From assembly GCA_030549495.1 (NCBI GenBank), contig JAUIRK010000673.1, forward strand, positions 992,001-1,056,000: a stretch of 64,000 nt of DNA. Reading direction: 5' to 3'. Shown one piece after another: positions 32,974 through 45,899 of the stretch; within the stretch, counting starts at the first letter, position 1; each line of letters starts with the position of its first letter. The stretch is from Nectonema munidae (lineage: Eukaryota; Nematomorpha; Nectonematoida; Nectonematidae). Under the pieces are notes generated by a model, which saw only the letters and a program-made list of their open reading frames with translations, was not told the DNA's origin and did no database searches. A program made the position numbers and the translations under genes.

Positions 32974-35258
32974 ATATCAACGGTCTTAAAAGCAAATTCA
33001 CAGAATTAGAACAATGTATCCAACAACACTCTCCTGACATCATAACAGTTCAAGAAACAAAATTAAATAATGACATAAAAACACCGAAATTAGTCAACTA
33101 CACACACATAAGACATGACAGACCAAACACAAAAAGAGGAGGGGGTTTAATGACATACATCAAACAAAACATCAGATTCACAGGTATAAATACACAAATA
33201 TCAAATAACTTCACAGAGTATCAACTTTTTCAAATTTTAATTAACAAAATTCCTTACCAATTAACAAACTATAAATACCACGCAGTAGTAACTGACAACC
33301 TCACTGCAGAAATTTTGAATTATTTATTAAAACATAAAAACATCATCATAGCGGGAGGTGTGAACGCTCATTCCAAAACATGGTATTCACCTTACACTGA
33401 TAACAGGGGAGAGCAGATACTTGAACTTATACATAAATCCAATGCAATAATCATCAATACAAACACACCCACACGACTTCCTAACTCGCACACACAAGAT
33501 ACATATCAGCAACAAAACTCACCAGATATCACTGCAATTCCCACTTACCAATTAAACAGCACAAAATGGCAAATATTAACTAAACTTTCTTCCTATCATC
33601 TTCCAATACTCACTAACATAACACTTAAGAATGTAACACATAAAGAACCACTAAAAACTTACATAAACTACAACAAAGCTAAATGGAATCTTTTTCAAAC
33701 ATTTGTTGAAAATAAGATTCTAAAAGAAGCACATTTTTTACACAACACAAACATACACACTCTTAACAACCTTATAACAAAAAGCATTCAACAAGCTCGC
33801 AATTTATACATACCAAAAGGAAATATCCAAAATCACAAAAAACACAAACCCTTACCTTATGACATCAAAACACTTATTGAGAAAAGAGACACATGACATA
33901 CCAAATTAAAGAACCAAGAAATACGCACATTAAACAAACTCATATCACATAAAATAAATAAAAATAAACTTGACCTTTGGCAAAAACATATTTCATCTAA
34001 CTGGTCACACAAAACTAACACACAAACATATTTAATGGAAAAACGAAAACAAACAAGAAGCGTTCAACAAGCAATTCACAATCATCCTACCAAAGCAAAC
34101 TAACAAAACACTCAAAATATCAAATAAAACATTAAATCAACTGCCTAAGACTGAAAAAGAAGTATCAGAGGCACATCATAACGCAAAATCTAGTAAAGCT
34201 TTAGGACCTGACAACTTAACGAGTATACATCTAAACACTTAGGTCCAACTGCTATCTCCCTATTAACACGCATTTTTAATTTAGCTATTAACACCAACAC
34301 AATTCCACACATTTGGAAAACGTCATGTGTTATCACTATTCCAAAACCAGGCAAAGACAAAAACATAAGCTCATCATATCGTCCCATTTCTCTGCTTTCT
34401 CCAATCATGAAATTATTAGAAAAAGTTATCCTCAAAAATATACAAAAGGACATTCCACACATCGAACATCAACACGGTTTCAAAAATGTCATTCAACTAC
34501 CACAGCACTACAGACGCTACACAACATCATTGCCAGCGGATTTAACACCAAAAAACTTTTCACCGCACAATCACAGCAACACTTGATCTAACTTCGGCAT
34601 TTGACACAATTAACATTAACCTTCTCATTGACAAACTTGTTAAAAACACTAACATGCTCAATACATTAAGTTTTTAGCAAACTACTTACGCGGAAGATAC
34701 TCATACACAGAGTACCAAAACAGTGAATCCCACATAAGACACCCATATTCAGGCGTTCCACAAGGTAGTTCACTTTCTCCTATCCTCTTTAACATTTACA
34801 TGTCAGACATACCAACACCAATCAACAATCAAATAAACCTAATCACGTACGCTGATGACATTTCCATAACATCAACAAACTCAAGTACCGAATTAGCTCA
34901 AGAAAACATTCAATCTTATTTAAACAAGATAAACATATGGCTAAAACAAAATGATTTAAAATCAATACAGCAAAATATCAATCAACACTTTTCACCCAAG
35001 CAAACACAGAACAAAACACAAAATTCAATCTTACTATTGGCAAAACCTTAATAAACACTAACAAAAACCCAAAAATATCAGGATTAACATTCGACCCCAA
35101 ACTCACATACAACAAGCACGAGCAAAACACTCATGAAAAAGCAAACAAAACTGTAAACATTATTAGAGCATTAACTGGCACAAAATGGGGGAAAACAAAG
35201 AAATTCTTTATCAATACCTACAAAACTATTACACGACCCATACTAGAATATGGATCCA
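32961..35258 (+). pseudogene. LINE endonuclease-reverse transcriptase relic
   Basis: Endonuclease: VNINGLKSKF (about 32970), VQETKL, GGVNAHSKTW (usual GDFNAHH, so Asp is lost) and SSYHLPI (usual SDHLPI). Reverse transcriptase: IPKPGKDKNISSSYRPISLL (about 34340-34400), TLDLTSAFDTI (about 34575-34605), GVPQGSSLSPILFNIYMSDI (about 34755-34815) and YADD at 34848-34859. At least four frame changes or stops divide it. Base composition is A/C-rich on the plus strand, unlike the neighbours. Confidence 0.88.
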
Positions 35259-35283
35259 CAACAACAACAACAACAACAACAAA
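35257..35283. repeat. (ACA)n microsatellite at the LINE breakpoint
   Basis: About nine ACA units mark the abrupt end of LINE similarity. Confidence 0.9.
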
Positions 35284-36129
35284 CCCAAAATATTGAAAGA
35301 GGTCATAATCGATCATTTCCCCATAACAAAAATCAAAAAAAGCTTTTTGGTTTTCAAAGATTTTTTTTGGTATATTTTGTATAGATGGTTTATTAACAAT
35401 ATGATTTCTTATCTTTTCCAAAAAAAGGTTCTGGAGGATTTTTTTTACCAATGGCCAATTTTTCAATCCAGAATCATCATCGTGAGTTAGCCTGTTTGAG
35501 CTGGTGTATGTACTTGTAGAAGGGTTATGGTAAATAGTAAGACGTATAGGCGCAGACAAATGTAAAAGCAAACGGAATGTGAGTTATAGAATCAAACGAA
35601 CAAGATGAAAAATACAGATGAGCTTTTTCATGATAGATATAAACAAACAGGAAGGCTTAGGCAAGCGATGTGTTGTTTTTGAAATTAATCATCCATATTT
35701 CTAGAGTTTTGTGTTATAATGGCCAGTAATATAATAGTTGTAGTGTGCGCATATCAAAAAAACACTAACACTAACTTTTTCTAAAATGCATTGTCAAAAA
35801 TATGAAAATTGAACTACATACGAGCGGAGTTACAGGAAATTGAGACAGTTTCGAATTTTGTTTTATTTTTCAGTGAGGATAAAAAATAATCTTATTAGTA
35901 ATATCCATGTAGTCTAGTCCCACTCATCCAACATCGGCGACAAAATAGATAGTTTATTGAAAAAGACATTTGCAAGGTTTTGTTTTATTTTTGTGTCATT
36001 CAAGTCGAATTCTGACTAAGTCTTAGAAATTAATTAAGATCAGGAATTTGAACAATTTACAAGCAATTATTTTCAGTCGTTTTTTGATACTCAACTCATT
36101 ATGTAAAAGAGTAGACTTTAACATTATAA
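35284..36129. other. Unassigned DNA between LINE and piggyBac V
   Basis: A minus-strand open stretch (35571 down to about 35290) begins with a Ser/Thr/Pro/Asp-rich segment, then SGLKNWPLVKKILQNLFLEK. That could be a transposase N-terminus, but no motif confirms it. The rest is AT-rich. The C-terminal part of piggyBac V would be expected here but is not recognisable. Confidence 0.35.
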
Positions 36130-37110
36130 GAACCTCTTTCTACTTTTTTTTTCAAACTTACAATTTTTTAATCGCTCTTTTCTTATAACACCAGTGAATA
36201 AAATTTTACGTTTTGTTAGTTCCTTTATCAGTTTTATTGATGTAAAGTAGTTATCAGTAAAAAGGTGTTTGTATTTGCAATTTCATCTATCACACTTAAA
36301 ACTACACCAGCGCTAACTCCAAACTCTTTGGAGTAAATAGCCTGAGCACCACTTTTACCTTGGTATATCTCAAAATTTCGTAAATAACGTGCGTCTGTAT
36401 TTTAATATAAACGTTTTATAACCAAATCTTATCGGTTTGTTTCGCTTGGCTTGCTTTATTCCAGACCCATAACCTCCATAATAGGGCATCATACTTTCAT
36501 CAATAAATATCAAATCTTTTGAAAAATGGACAGTATTTTTTAAAAAAGTATTTCAACTCTTCAGTAATTGGTCTTATTTTTCAAATTTTATCATTATTTT
36601 TTTCATAATCCTGCGTTAAATTTGTTCTATCGCAAAAATATATGTATTTTAAAATTTATGAAAATCTGTTACGAGAGACATAGCTCTGCAAAGTGCTTGG
36701 TTGTTTGTATCGCTATCACTTTCCAAATACATACACATTTTTCGACATTTGACATAACCACGTAAAATTATAATGGAAAAAACCCTCAACTATTAAATAC
36801 TTATAAAAAAATTAGTTTTTAAAGACCGCATATGTTTTAGAAAACTTAACTATTTTTTCTAATATTATATCATTGAAAAAAATAAATTAAATACTTGAGA
36901 AGCTGATTTTCAAATTCAATACTTCTCCTTCTACCCATGATTCTACATTAGAATTATCGTCTTTTCCAACATCGTAAAAAACAATTTCTGCTTCACTTTC
37001 AAGCATATTACGAGAAAAGTTTGAAACATTATTTTCCTGATCGCTTCCATCATCTGAAGAGTCTTCATTGGTTTCAAAATTTTTTGATTCATTAGCAGAA
37101 GGTGTTATAT
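36130..37110 (-). pseudogene. piggyBac V transposase relic
   Basis: On the minus strand: acidic N-terminal piece with EDSSDDGSDQENNVSNFS (about 37065-37010) and VGKDDNSNVESWVEGE; YLESDSDTNNQALCRAMSLV (about 36730-36670); FIDESMMPYYGGYGSGIKQA (about 36520-36460, first Asp); FEIYQGKSGAQ (about 36370-36340); HLFTDNYFTSIKLIKELTKR (about 36270-36210, second Asp). The third Asp and C-terminus are missing. Multiple stops and frame changes. A different lineage from I-IV by sequence. Confidence 0.78.
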
Positions 37111-37523
37111 AAAGTGAAGCTTCTTGATTATTATTAATAATTAAATCAAGGGTTCATTCAATTCAAGATTAAACCCTTTTTCCATTAACTTTTAATCACT
37201 TTTGCAAATTACAATCAAGAAACTGTAAAATACTTATAAACAGTAAAAAGAATTTAACTTTCAAAAATGTAAAATGAACTCAATGTGCAAAACACGCATT
37301 TATGTACGCATGCTAAGTGACAAACGCGTCATAACGGAAACACTGCAGGTCTATGACATCAAAGCACTTTTTGGCGTGCTGATAAAATTCATCTAAAAGT
37401 AAATCACTACAAACATCCGCTATATGACGTATAAAACAATTATTATCTATGTATTTGTTTATTATGAGAAAAATAGCTATCAAAAAACTTTTGACACATA
37501 ACGTTTAAAAAGAACATTTAGTT

Positions 37524-38139
37524 CAGCCATGTCAAACATGCGGCCCGCGGGCCGCATGCGGCCCATTACAAGCAGATTTGCGGCCCACACAGATTACAGT
37601 ATTATTAATTATAATTTTATGTATAAGTGTAGATTTCGAATTCTCAGAGAACTAGGTTGACTGATTTTCACTTATCATCTTTTATAAAAGTTCGCACTGC
37701 ACAGAAATTTCAGCCAGACATAGCAAAGATTGTCAATGACAAGAGGTGTCAAGCCTCGGGACAAGAACATGTAAAGTATTTGAATAATTAACAATAAATC
37801 TTTATTTTGAACTATTGTAATTTATGTGCATTTCATTTGTAGTTCATTCAAATACATGTGGGCCATGTATGTTGCCTTATAAACTTTTTTTATATTAAAA
37901 TAAAGAACAGATTTATATCCGTGCTAATTTTTTAATTAAATTATTTTTTTTAACTATACATGACTTTGTACTTGCATTTTTGAATATAATCAAACCATTA
38001 CATGTTTCTAAGTTAAAAGTAAAATATTCTGCAATAATTTTTATTGAACAACCTTAAATATAATTGTAGGAGTGCGGCCCTCATGAGAACACAAACTCAC
38101 TCCTTTGGCCCTTATGGGACTCCGAGTTTGACATGCCTG
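37524..38139. mobile_element. hAT-type non-autonomous element, 616 bp, perfect target duplication
   Basis: Ends CAGCCATGTCAAACATGCGG and, reverse-complemented on the right, CAGGCATGTCAAACTCGGAG. ATTTAGTT flanks both sides exactly (37516-37523 and 38140-38147). The left subterminal region is a GC palindrome (CGGCCCGCGGGCCG) followed by further GCGGCCC repeats; the right has GCGGCCCTCATG. No transposase. The intact duplication suggests fairly recent insertion. Confidence 0.93.
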
Positions 38140-38147
38140 ATTTAGTT

Positions 38148-40039
38148 CATTTACACACATATAGTTTGATAGAAACACGACATGCAAAACATTCATTCAG
38201 TACACATATAGCTTGACATTATCAATAAAACAAAACAAATACATAACTTTTTTTGAAAGTTAAGACTCAAATCAAAAAATAAACATTGATTTGGAGATGA
38301 AAAATACTATTATCACTTTATTCTTAAAATGCAGTTTTATCTGCTGCCTGTTTCTTCTCGTTAAATCTATAACTATATTCAATCTTTGAACAATATAATA
38401 TAGAGGTAAAACTTTTTTCAATTCCACCTCAAAAAGTGCGACTCCAACTCCCCAACCTTGATTTCTATGTCAAATTTGTTGAATAAAACAGACAACAGGA
38501 AACAACTATAGAAAGTAAAAAATAGGAGAATGAAAAATCGCTTTTGCCTCCCCACATAAGCAAAAAGCATTATACTTGTTATAAAATGTGCATATAAAAA
38601 TAAGGATGAAATATGACTTAAAATATTGAAAAGTCATAACGAAAATTCTAAAGTAATAACTATTTTAGTTAAAAGTGCTTTTTTGCTTATGTAGGGAGGC
38701 AAAATCAATTTTTAAGGTCTCATAACATATTTCATATAAACTAAAATGACTAGGAACTAACCTCAATGCAAAATTTTATGCAATTTGAAAAAGATCTTCA
38801 TTTATAAGCTGTTTTTTTACAAATAAATAGATAGTATCTTGGCGAATCTGCCTATGCATATATAATGCCTCCGAAGCTTTGCCAAGCTCCTAATATATAT
38901 CTTCGAGCTGATAAAAACTTGGGTGGTCATAACTTTGTTATTTTTTTGACATTTTATATATTTTGTAGTTACAATCAAATAAAAGCGTAAGCAAAATTTC
39001 ATTAAGAAATTTTTATTGAAAATTCATTTTCTCGAATGTAACTTTCTATACATTTCATTGTTTCTTTTTGTTGTCTCCCGTGGTCTTGCCAGACCACTGA
39101 TAAATTTATTTGACAACAAAAATAGTAATAGCGAAATAATTAAGAATTGAAATGATTTCGCCTCACATTTTCTGCAAAAAAATAAAGAAAATTTTGTCGT
39201 GTAAATAGTTAAAATTTCAAAAAATGAAAAATAGTACAGGTCAAAGTAATATAATATATAAAATGAAAAACTAAAATTTAAAAAAAAGTTGAAGGAAAAA
39301 AAATTAATAGAACTAAAAATGGTATATCCATTCAGATGTTTCACTATTTGATATTCCATGTCAAAAAAAGTTCAAATCTAATTTCTTGAAGACATAGAAA
39401 TTATGACAAAAATTCAAAGAACACATTATAAAAAAACTTTACATAAGAGAAATTAATTAAAATGTGTTTGAAAAGCTAAAGAATTATAATTTAATGTAAA
39501 TAGTTTAAGATTTAAGAAGGAACAAAAGAATCAACTTGAAAAACAAAGTGAAACAACGACTAGAATATCTTTTATCAAAATCATAACAACCAATCAACAT
39601 AACATTAGAACATTGTGCAAGATAAAAAATGTCAAAGTGGATTTACCAAGATGAGCTTATAACAAAATAAGCAATTCCTTTCGATAAACAAAGGAAGTAA
39701 GAAATTTCTATGTTTCATAGTTGCTAAGGAAAGTTCAAATAATTTGTAACTGAACTTGACCCATTATTGAGGCATTATTTAAAGAAAATATGACATTTAG
39801 TTCTCAAAATAAAAAGACGGAGACAAATGTTGCGGTAGATGTGGGGGGGGGGGCAAAGAAAATCCGTTTTTTTTCAAAAAGTTAATTTGCTATCGAAGTG
39901 CCACTCACGTTGATTGATGTTGATCCTTCTATTATATATTTTATAAAAGATCAATGTTTCTGTAATTATCTTGAAAGTGTTACACGCAAAGGTATAAAAC
40001 CCTAGTCACTTCATCTTCATCATACAAAATATAAATGTA
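38148..40039. other. AT-rich DNA, no gene seen
   Basis: No protein-like ORF. A G run occurs at 39843-39852. Motif GACTCCAACTCCCC near 38440 resembles the GACTCCGA motifs near 30 kb; the two might be ends of one large old element, but that is unproven. Confidence 0.5.
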
Positions 40040-40153
40040 TAGCCGGTCCCGTGGTCGTTTCTCGCTGCGCTCGAAACATAGGATTCTGGGTAGTGTGCAT
40101 ATTGAGTTGCTAATTCAAATTCTCTTCGCTCAAAACGACCACGGGACCGGCTA
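40040..40153. mobile_element. Palindromic MITE (114 bp) with perfect 21-bp arms
   Basis: 40040-40060 (TAGCCGGTCCCGTGGTCGTT plus T) is perfectly inverted at 40133-40153. Arms are GC-rich in an AT-rich setting. The interior (GCTGCGCTCGAAACATAGGA onward) is duplicated just outside at about 40171-40225. The outer bases allow a TA target site. Alternatively, a hairpin followed by CTAG-T could be a Helitron-type 3' end. Confidence 0.75.
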
Positions 40154-40170
40154 GTTTTTTATTGTTTAGG

Positions 40171-40520
40171 CTACGCTCGAAACATAGAATTCTTGTAGTG
40201 TGTATTTTGAGTTGCTAATAGTGTTATATGGTATGGTGATCAGTTTTTAGAATATTTGTACCTTTTCTGTGTATTTTTCTATTACACCATATAAAATACA
40301 TACAAAAGGTATTTCAACCAATCAGAATGCTTCAAACAAATATATACACAAAACATATATAAATAATTTCAACCAATCAGAATGCTTCAAACAAATACAC
40401 ACATAGAAACTCATCACACCATATAAAAATACACATAAAACATATATATAAATAAATTCAACCAATGAGAATGCTTCCAGCGACAGACACACACACAGAC
40501 GCTAGCTTATTATAATATAG
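40171..40520. repeat. Direct repeats next to the palindromic MITE
   Basis: 40171-40225 repeats the interior of the neighbouring MITE (GCTCGAAACATAG, then TAGTGTG and TTGAGTTGCTAAT). Three diverged copies of TTTCAACCAATCAGAATGCT follow, at about 40313, 40369 and 40460, interleaved with ACCATATAAAA copies. The block ends near GCTAGCTTATTATAATATAG. It looks like one larger repetitive element, possibly Helitron-like, of which the MITE is part. Confidence 0.6.
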
Positions 40521-41999
40521 ATATGCGCCTCTATGCAACCTATGCACTTAAATTTTTATTAGTTTGTGTCACCTAAATGTCACTATATGTAGTATATGCA
40601 GCTGATGCATTTGCACACTTATATTACGCATTTAAATGTCACAGTGGGACAATGAAAAAATATAGGCAATTCGTTTCACCCAATTGTCAATTTGGACCAG
40701 TTGTCTCGTCCACATGAAATGATTGAATGAGAAAGTTTTAAACGAAAGACAAATTCGGGTTTCACTCACTAGATATGAAAAGTCAATCTTGATTTAGGGT
40801 TTTGCGATTATAATAATTAAATAAATAATAATTTAATTAATAAATAAAATTAAATATTTAAATATTTTTTAATTTTTAATTTAAATAATTATTTGCCTTG
40901 ACGAGAGTTCACAAGGTACCCACTGAAGCGCAAGCCTTGCCCTTTTTAAGGAGCAGGTGAGCCACTTGAAACTTGTATGCACACCCCCTATTCCAAGCAT
41001 ACACGCGTAAACAAAGTGAATTGAAATAAAAAAGACTTACACAAATTCCTGGCATTACATTTCTTTAGCAAATTTCATAAGGAAAAAATTAATTTAAAAA
41101 GTTCAAGGTCATGAGCATAAACGAAGAGAGAAGAGAAACGAGGACAGAGAACAAAAATAGTCTCATAGAACTTTTAGATTGAAAAGCTCAGCAAAAACTA
41201 CACCACATAAATTTGTACTAGCTGTATATTATATTATATTACATGTATTTATTTACTTTTCTTCAGGCAATGCGATATAAAATACCGCAAGTAATGACGA
41301 TGAGCGCTGAATTTCGATCCATTCACCATCACAAAGGCTTTTAAAAGTGTTTAGTATCCTTTCGAGGCGATCTCATTAAAGGATCTATTTACACAGAAGT
41401 TCAAGGACTTAGGCCTCTGTGCATTATGCAATTGTTGCAAGTAACAGGCTTCTTTGTAGAGATCTTTGATTGGAAGACGCCTGCCTTTAAAAAGGATGCC
41501 TGAATCTACGCGTGTTCAGGGTGAATATTTTAGTCCATTTTCATACAGAGCGCAAGTGTACCCAATAGAGAGAGAATTTATTCAACAAACAAGATTTGAA
41601 TTAAGTTGCATATTTTTGTAACACATTTTTTAAAATTAATACTACATAATTGCATTCTCTCTCACTCATAGCCGTAGTAGTAGATGATGAAATAAAAATC
41701 AATATTTATATGCATAGAAGGACAAATAAAAGTTTGCTTTTACACTAGAGATAGTGGTTTCTACAAAAAATTTGCTTCTTGCGAAACAATATCACGAGAC
41801 TAACGATTTCTTGAGACAAATTAATGTATTTATTTTATACAAAAAAAATAAATTTATTCCAATTCCTCATTTGAAACTAAGAAAAATTAAAAAGTTTAAG
41901 CACTAATTTTTAAAGGAGACCCCCTTCAGGTCAAAAAAATGGGACCTATTGAAAAGGACTTTTTCAGTTGGACAAGTGGCCGTTCTATAACTTCTACGT
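40521..41999. other. Non-coding DNA, no gene supported
   Basis: An extreme AT tract lies at about 40800-40890. 41270-41540 is somewhat GC-richer but has stops in all frames I followed and no known motif. Confidence 0.5.
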
Positions 42000-42070
42000 C
42001 AGTGATTCTCAACCTTTTCTCTCCTTTATTGACCCTTTTCGAACTGTTTTTGTCGACTCTTTAGTTTTTT
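42000..42070. mobile_element. Solo end of a ZBED/Buster-like hAT
   Basis: CAGTGATTCTCAACC followed by CTTTATTGACCC closely resembles the left end of the hAT at 45900 (CAGCCATTCTCAAACC then CATCATTGACCCC). No inverted partner was found downstream, so this is a truncated copy. Confidence 0.5.
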
Positions 42071-45000
42071 GATGTAAACAACTTTATTTTTTTAATTGAT
42101 TTAATTAATTAAATTTTACTAAGCCAAAAAAATCAAAATTTTTATTCAAAAATATGTTGTTTACTGCGAGCACTGAACTTAGTTTTGAGGCTACACTTGA
42201 TATGTCATCTTCCAATGAAGTAAATCTCTCAGGTAAAATTAACTAAAATAGTGTTTGTAAGTTGGTTTAAAATATCCCTCAAAATGAAGTCATAAGAAAA
42301 TCACAATTTAAATAAATAAATTTTTATAAGAGTGTTTATCAAGTTGATTCAACCTAAAAATGTAGATTTATTTTAAAGAAAATTTTATATAAACATTATA
42401 GTTTTTATCATAATGAAAGGCTTAAGATAAAAAAAATATGTGTTGAAATAAAGAATTCATGTGGATTCAGCATAAAAAATGTGGGTTTTAGGTTAATTAA
42501 AAATGGGATTAAGATGAATTCAATAAATATGAAGTAAGGATAAAAAATACTTATATTTTCATTTCAAGTGAAATAAATATTAAATAAAACATTTTTTTGG
42601 AAAAAAAATTTTAAAACTTATATTACGTTTTTGAAACAGTGGCAAATTTCATGAACAAAATCTTAAAGCTAGTATGTAACAACCGAATCGAAATCTGATA
42701 TCCATGCAAACCAAAGGCGCACAAGGTAGACATTTATGGAGGCTTAGGGTTTGTTTTAGTTATAGAAACAACAATTTCTAAATTAATCTGATATTATTTG
42801 GCAAAAGGCAAAATGGAAAAAATACAGTTAAGTTTAAGAAAAAGTGGTACATTTTTCTAAAATTTACCTATTTTTATAATTAAAAGTGAACAATTTTTAT
42901 ATAAAGTTTTGCCCCTAAATAGTCTTGAAAAAGTGCAAGACGTAAAATTGTTCCAAAAGATATATAAATTGTTTTTTAAGATGTAAAGACCTCCACAAAA
43001 AGTCTCCCTACTTAAATACTTGCCAGTGACAAAAGGTTGATAAATTTTTGGAAAGCAGTTTTTCTTTTTAATTTTAAAAAAAAAAGATCAACTTGATTTA
43101 AATCATCAAGTGTGGAACAGGGTATGTTATATAAAGGGAAAATGTTTTTCCAGTTTGAAGGATCGCATTTTTTCATTTGAGAGAGAGGGTCATGCATAGC
43201 ACACTTTATCACTCTCCTTTGTGCACGGTATCTAGTCAAGATCCCGGCTACCAAAATCTCCGAAACTAAGGTTGCAGTGACTTAAATATTCTGGGATTTT
43301 GATCTTCGGGGATTTTGGTAGAGGGGATTTTATTAAGAACCTTTAGGACTTATGAAGTCATAAGCAAGATATTCGACAAAATGTTGCCGGCACTTTTTCT
43401 TAGTTGCACTGACCAAGCTTACTAGAAAAAACGAGAGGTCGGTGCCAACCACGTTTATATATTACATGCTAAGGGGTGGGTGAACTTTTTCGAAAAATTT
43501 CTACATCTCTTACTTTTGCTTGATAATTAAAAAATGTAGGAGCGCTAAAATAAGACAGCCGGTGCAGGAGCATTTTAGATGCAACCCTTCGAGGACACGA
43601 ATTTTGAAGTCTCCTTTCCTTTTCAATGCAATTTTATTTGTTTGATGCAGAAGATTTTGATTTCTTGGGACACCGGTTTAGTTAAAATTTATAGGAGGCT
43701 GCTGTTTTTGGAAATTTTGATGAAATGAAATTTAGAAAAAAACGCATAAGCAGGGTAATTCAAGTTTCCCTAAAAAATAACTTGGAATTGGATAATTTTT
43801 TTGAAATAAGAATTTAATATATTGATAAAATATTGACGTTTTAAAGTCTTAGATTTGTGGACGAAATCTCATTTTGTTAACGTAATCTAATGTTCTTGCG
43901 GGAATATGTTTTTCAAGGATTTGATAGCTGGAGATTTTGATTTTGAGGATATTATTAGCAGGGAATTTGGTTTTCGTGTATTTTGACTGGGAACCTATAT
44001 TACTTAAATAATTTAAACTCTATTTAAAACAATTTTGAATGGAATTTTATTTTAATGTTTTAAACTACAGGTCTCTTGGAAGATTTTGGTGCAAAAATTG
44101 ATCGAATGTTTTATTCTACACAAGGCTAGATCAGTTTTATCGTAGCTAGCCACGTTTATCTTCAGGTGCAAAAGTAAAGTTGGGGGAGGGGGGTTGATGT
44201 AAATAAAATGAAAGAAGTACGGTGGACGGTGTGTGAGGAGTGTAATGTGTAAGCTCTCTTTAAATCCTATATAAACATCGTTGACGCAATTTACGTCATA
44301 GATTATGTATATTAAATTAATTTTTTTAAGTGCCAAACAAATGTTAGATTTATTTTTATCTGACCTTTGAACCCAATTTTTTGACTACATATATAAGAAA
44401 AAAAATGAATACCTGTGGAAGGAAAAAATGGGATGCATCGAAGATGATAAAGATATAATAAATGGTCTGTTCTTAGCTCGGATTCTCATTCGTGAGTTAG
44501 AGAAGGATGAGTGAGTCTCATTGATTTTACCATGCGTATCGAATTATTTTCCTCTTACATACGAAATGTGGCACGCGACATTTCTTGCTGACAAAAACAA
44601 AGTATTCTAATCCCATTCGTATCAGATTGAAGAATCGACACCTGCTGGCATATGTGCCGGTAATGAGTTTTCGTCGAATTAGCTCAGGCCTCTCGCGGTA
44701 GGTGAATTGCCCACTTCTGTGCCAAAATGAATTTCAGATGGGCGAAAATATATATTAGACAGACGCAATAAATAAGTAACGATTTAAAAAATACAAGAAG
44801 TGTTTCTTAGTGTCTGGCGAAAACTAAAAGCCTGCACTTTTAAGCTGCACTGTGCATGAAGCCCGAAGAAAGGATTTGTCTTTTACGAGACTCTATGCCT
44901 CACGTTTCATTACAGCGATGATGGTGCCTCATTCCATAGTTTACTTTGCAAGTTTCTCAATATTTTGCGGGCGACTTCTTTCGCAATGTTATTAATGTTT

Positions 45001-45127
45001 TGAATCAAAGATTTATATTATAGTGTAAATGAATTTAGAGGAATATTTTAGGCTAAACAAAAATGTGTCTATCGTTACTTCTTTATTTTTGTTCGCTCTG
45101 TTGACATTCTAATGTAATTAGATTGAC
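42071..45127. other. AT-rich DNA, no gene supported
   Basis: Minus-strand ORFs of 80 and 94 codons (43012-43254, 44052-44336) carry no motif. The phrase GGGATTTTGAT and variants recur near 43290-43330 and 43920-43990, hinting at an old degraded repeat. 44600-44960 is a little GC-richer, without coding signs. Confidence 0.45.
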
Positions 45128-45135
45128 CTCTAGTG

Positions 45136-45508
45136 CAGGACCGTATCAAAGGATCGTGGCGCCCCAAGGCAAAGGTGCTGAATGGAGCCACTCACCCCTT
45201 GCTCTTTCTTTTCTCACTCATCCCCACCCCATTCTGGCTTAAAAAGTGATTTATGAAAAAAATGCTCACATTTTTATTAAGCCACATAATTCAGAATCTT
45301 TTTGCAAAATTATCGATGACTTCGTCAAAATTAGCACAATCGAGAACTTCTTTTTTCCTTCCGAGGTTTCAAAAACATTTGAATGTCCTCAATTTCCATC
45401 TCAAGCTCTGCTGCGTTGACGTCAGTAGCAATGAAATGGCGCCCTCTAGTGTGGCGCCCCCGGGCAATTGCCCCCCCCCCCACTACCCTCCCCCTTGATA
45501 CGGCCCTG
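45136..45508. mobile_element. hAT-type MITE (373 bp) with 7/8 target duplication
   Basis: Ends CAGGACCGTATCAAAGG and, reverse-complemented on the right, CAGGGCCGTATCAAGGGGG. Flanks are CTCTAGTG (45128-45135) and CTCTTGTG (45509-45516), one difference in eight. GGCGCCCC motifs lie near both ends and a C run at 45470-45481. The 81-codon ORF inside lacks transposase features. Confidence 0.88.
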
Positions 45509-45899
45509 CTCTTGTGTGATTAGTTACATTGGTTCCTTGCTTTTCAGCCCTAAATAGTTTCTTATGTGTTTCTAACATAGTTACCCATATTGAGTAAGAG
45601 GTATCCGAACAATTGACTGATAGAAATTTGGCCGACAAGAAAATAATACTTTTTCTTATGTTTAAAGAGTAAAATTCAATAAAATAGAGTGAGAGGGATG
45701 CTCACACCAACATTCCTATTTCTCAAGGTAAACTCTTTGACTAAAAAAATCATTGCAAAAAGAAAATAAATATATGAAACCAAGAATTTAGTAAACTAAA
45801 GTAAGGCATATCTTTTTAAGTATTTAAATATTGTCAGCAATCGCTCATAGCAAATCAGTCATGGCATATCATAACACATTTGTAATGTAACTTCTAGAA

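Larger units (their letters stand above)
32410..35258 (+). mobile_element. Jockey-like LINE, 3'-truncated
   Basis: A GC-richer 5' leader (about 32410-32570) is followed by a zinc-finger ORF, an endonuclease and a reverse transcriptase, all on the plus strand. The copy stops inside the region just past the reverse transcriptase (RPILEYGS at about 35235-35257), where an ACA repeat begins, so the C-terminal part, 3' UTR and tail are missing. Loss of the 3' end is the reverse of the usual LINE truncation and implies later rearrangement. Confidence 0.85.

Noticed and set aside
35218-35571. 117-codon minus-strand ORF with a Val run
   Set aside because: The Val run is the antisense of the ACA microsatellite; the remainder has no motif.
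29965-38460. A single large element bounded by GACTCCGA-type motifs near 30 kb and 38.4 kb
   Set aside because: Motifs are short and low in complexity, and the interior holds several unrelated elements.
43012-43254. 80-codon minus-strand ORF
   Set aside because: Some protein-like composition but no recognisable family, no upstream exon and no transcript signal.
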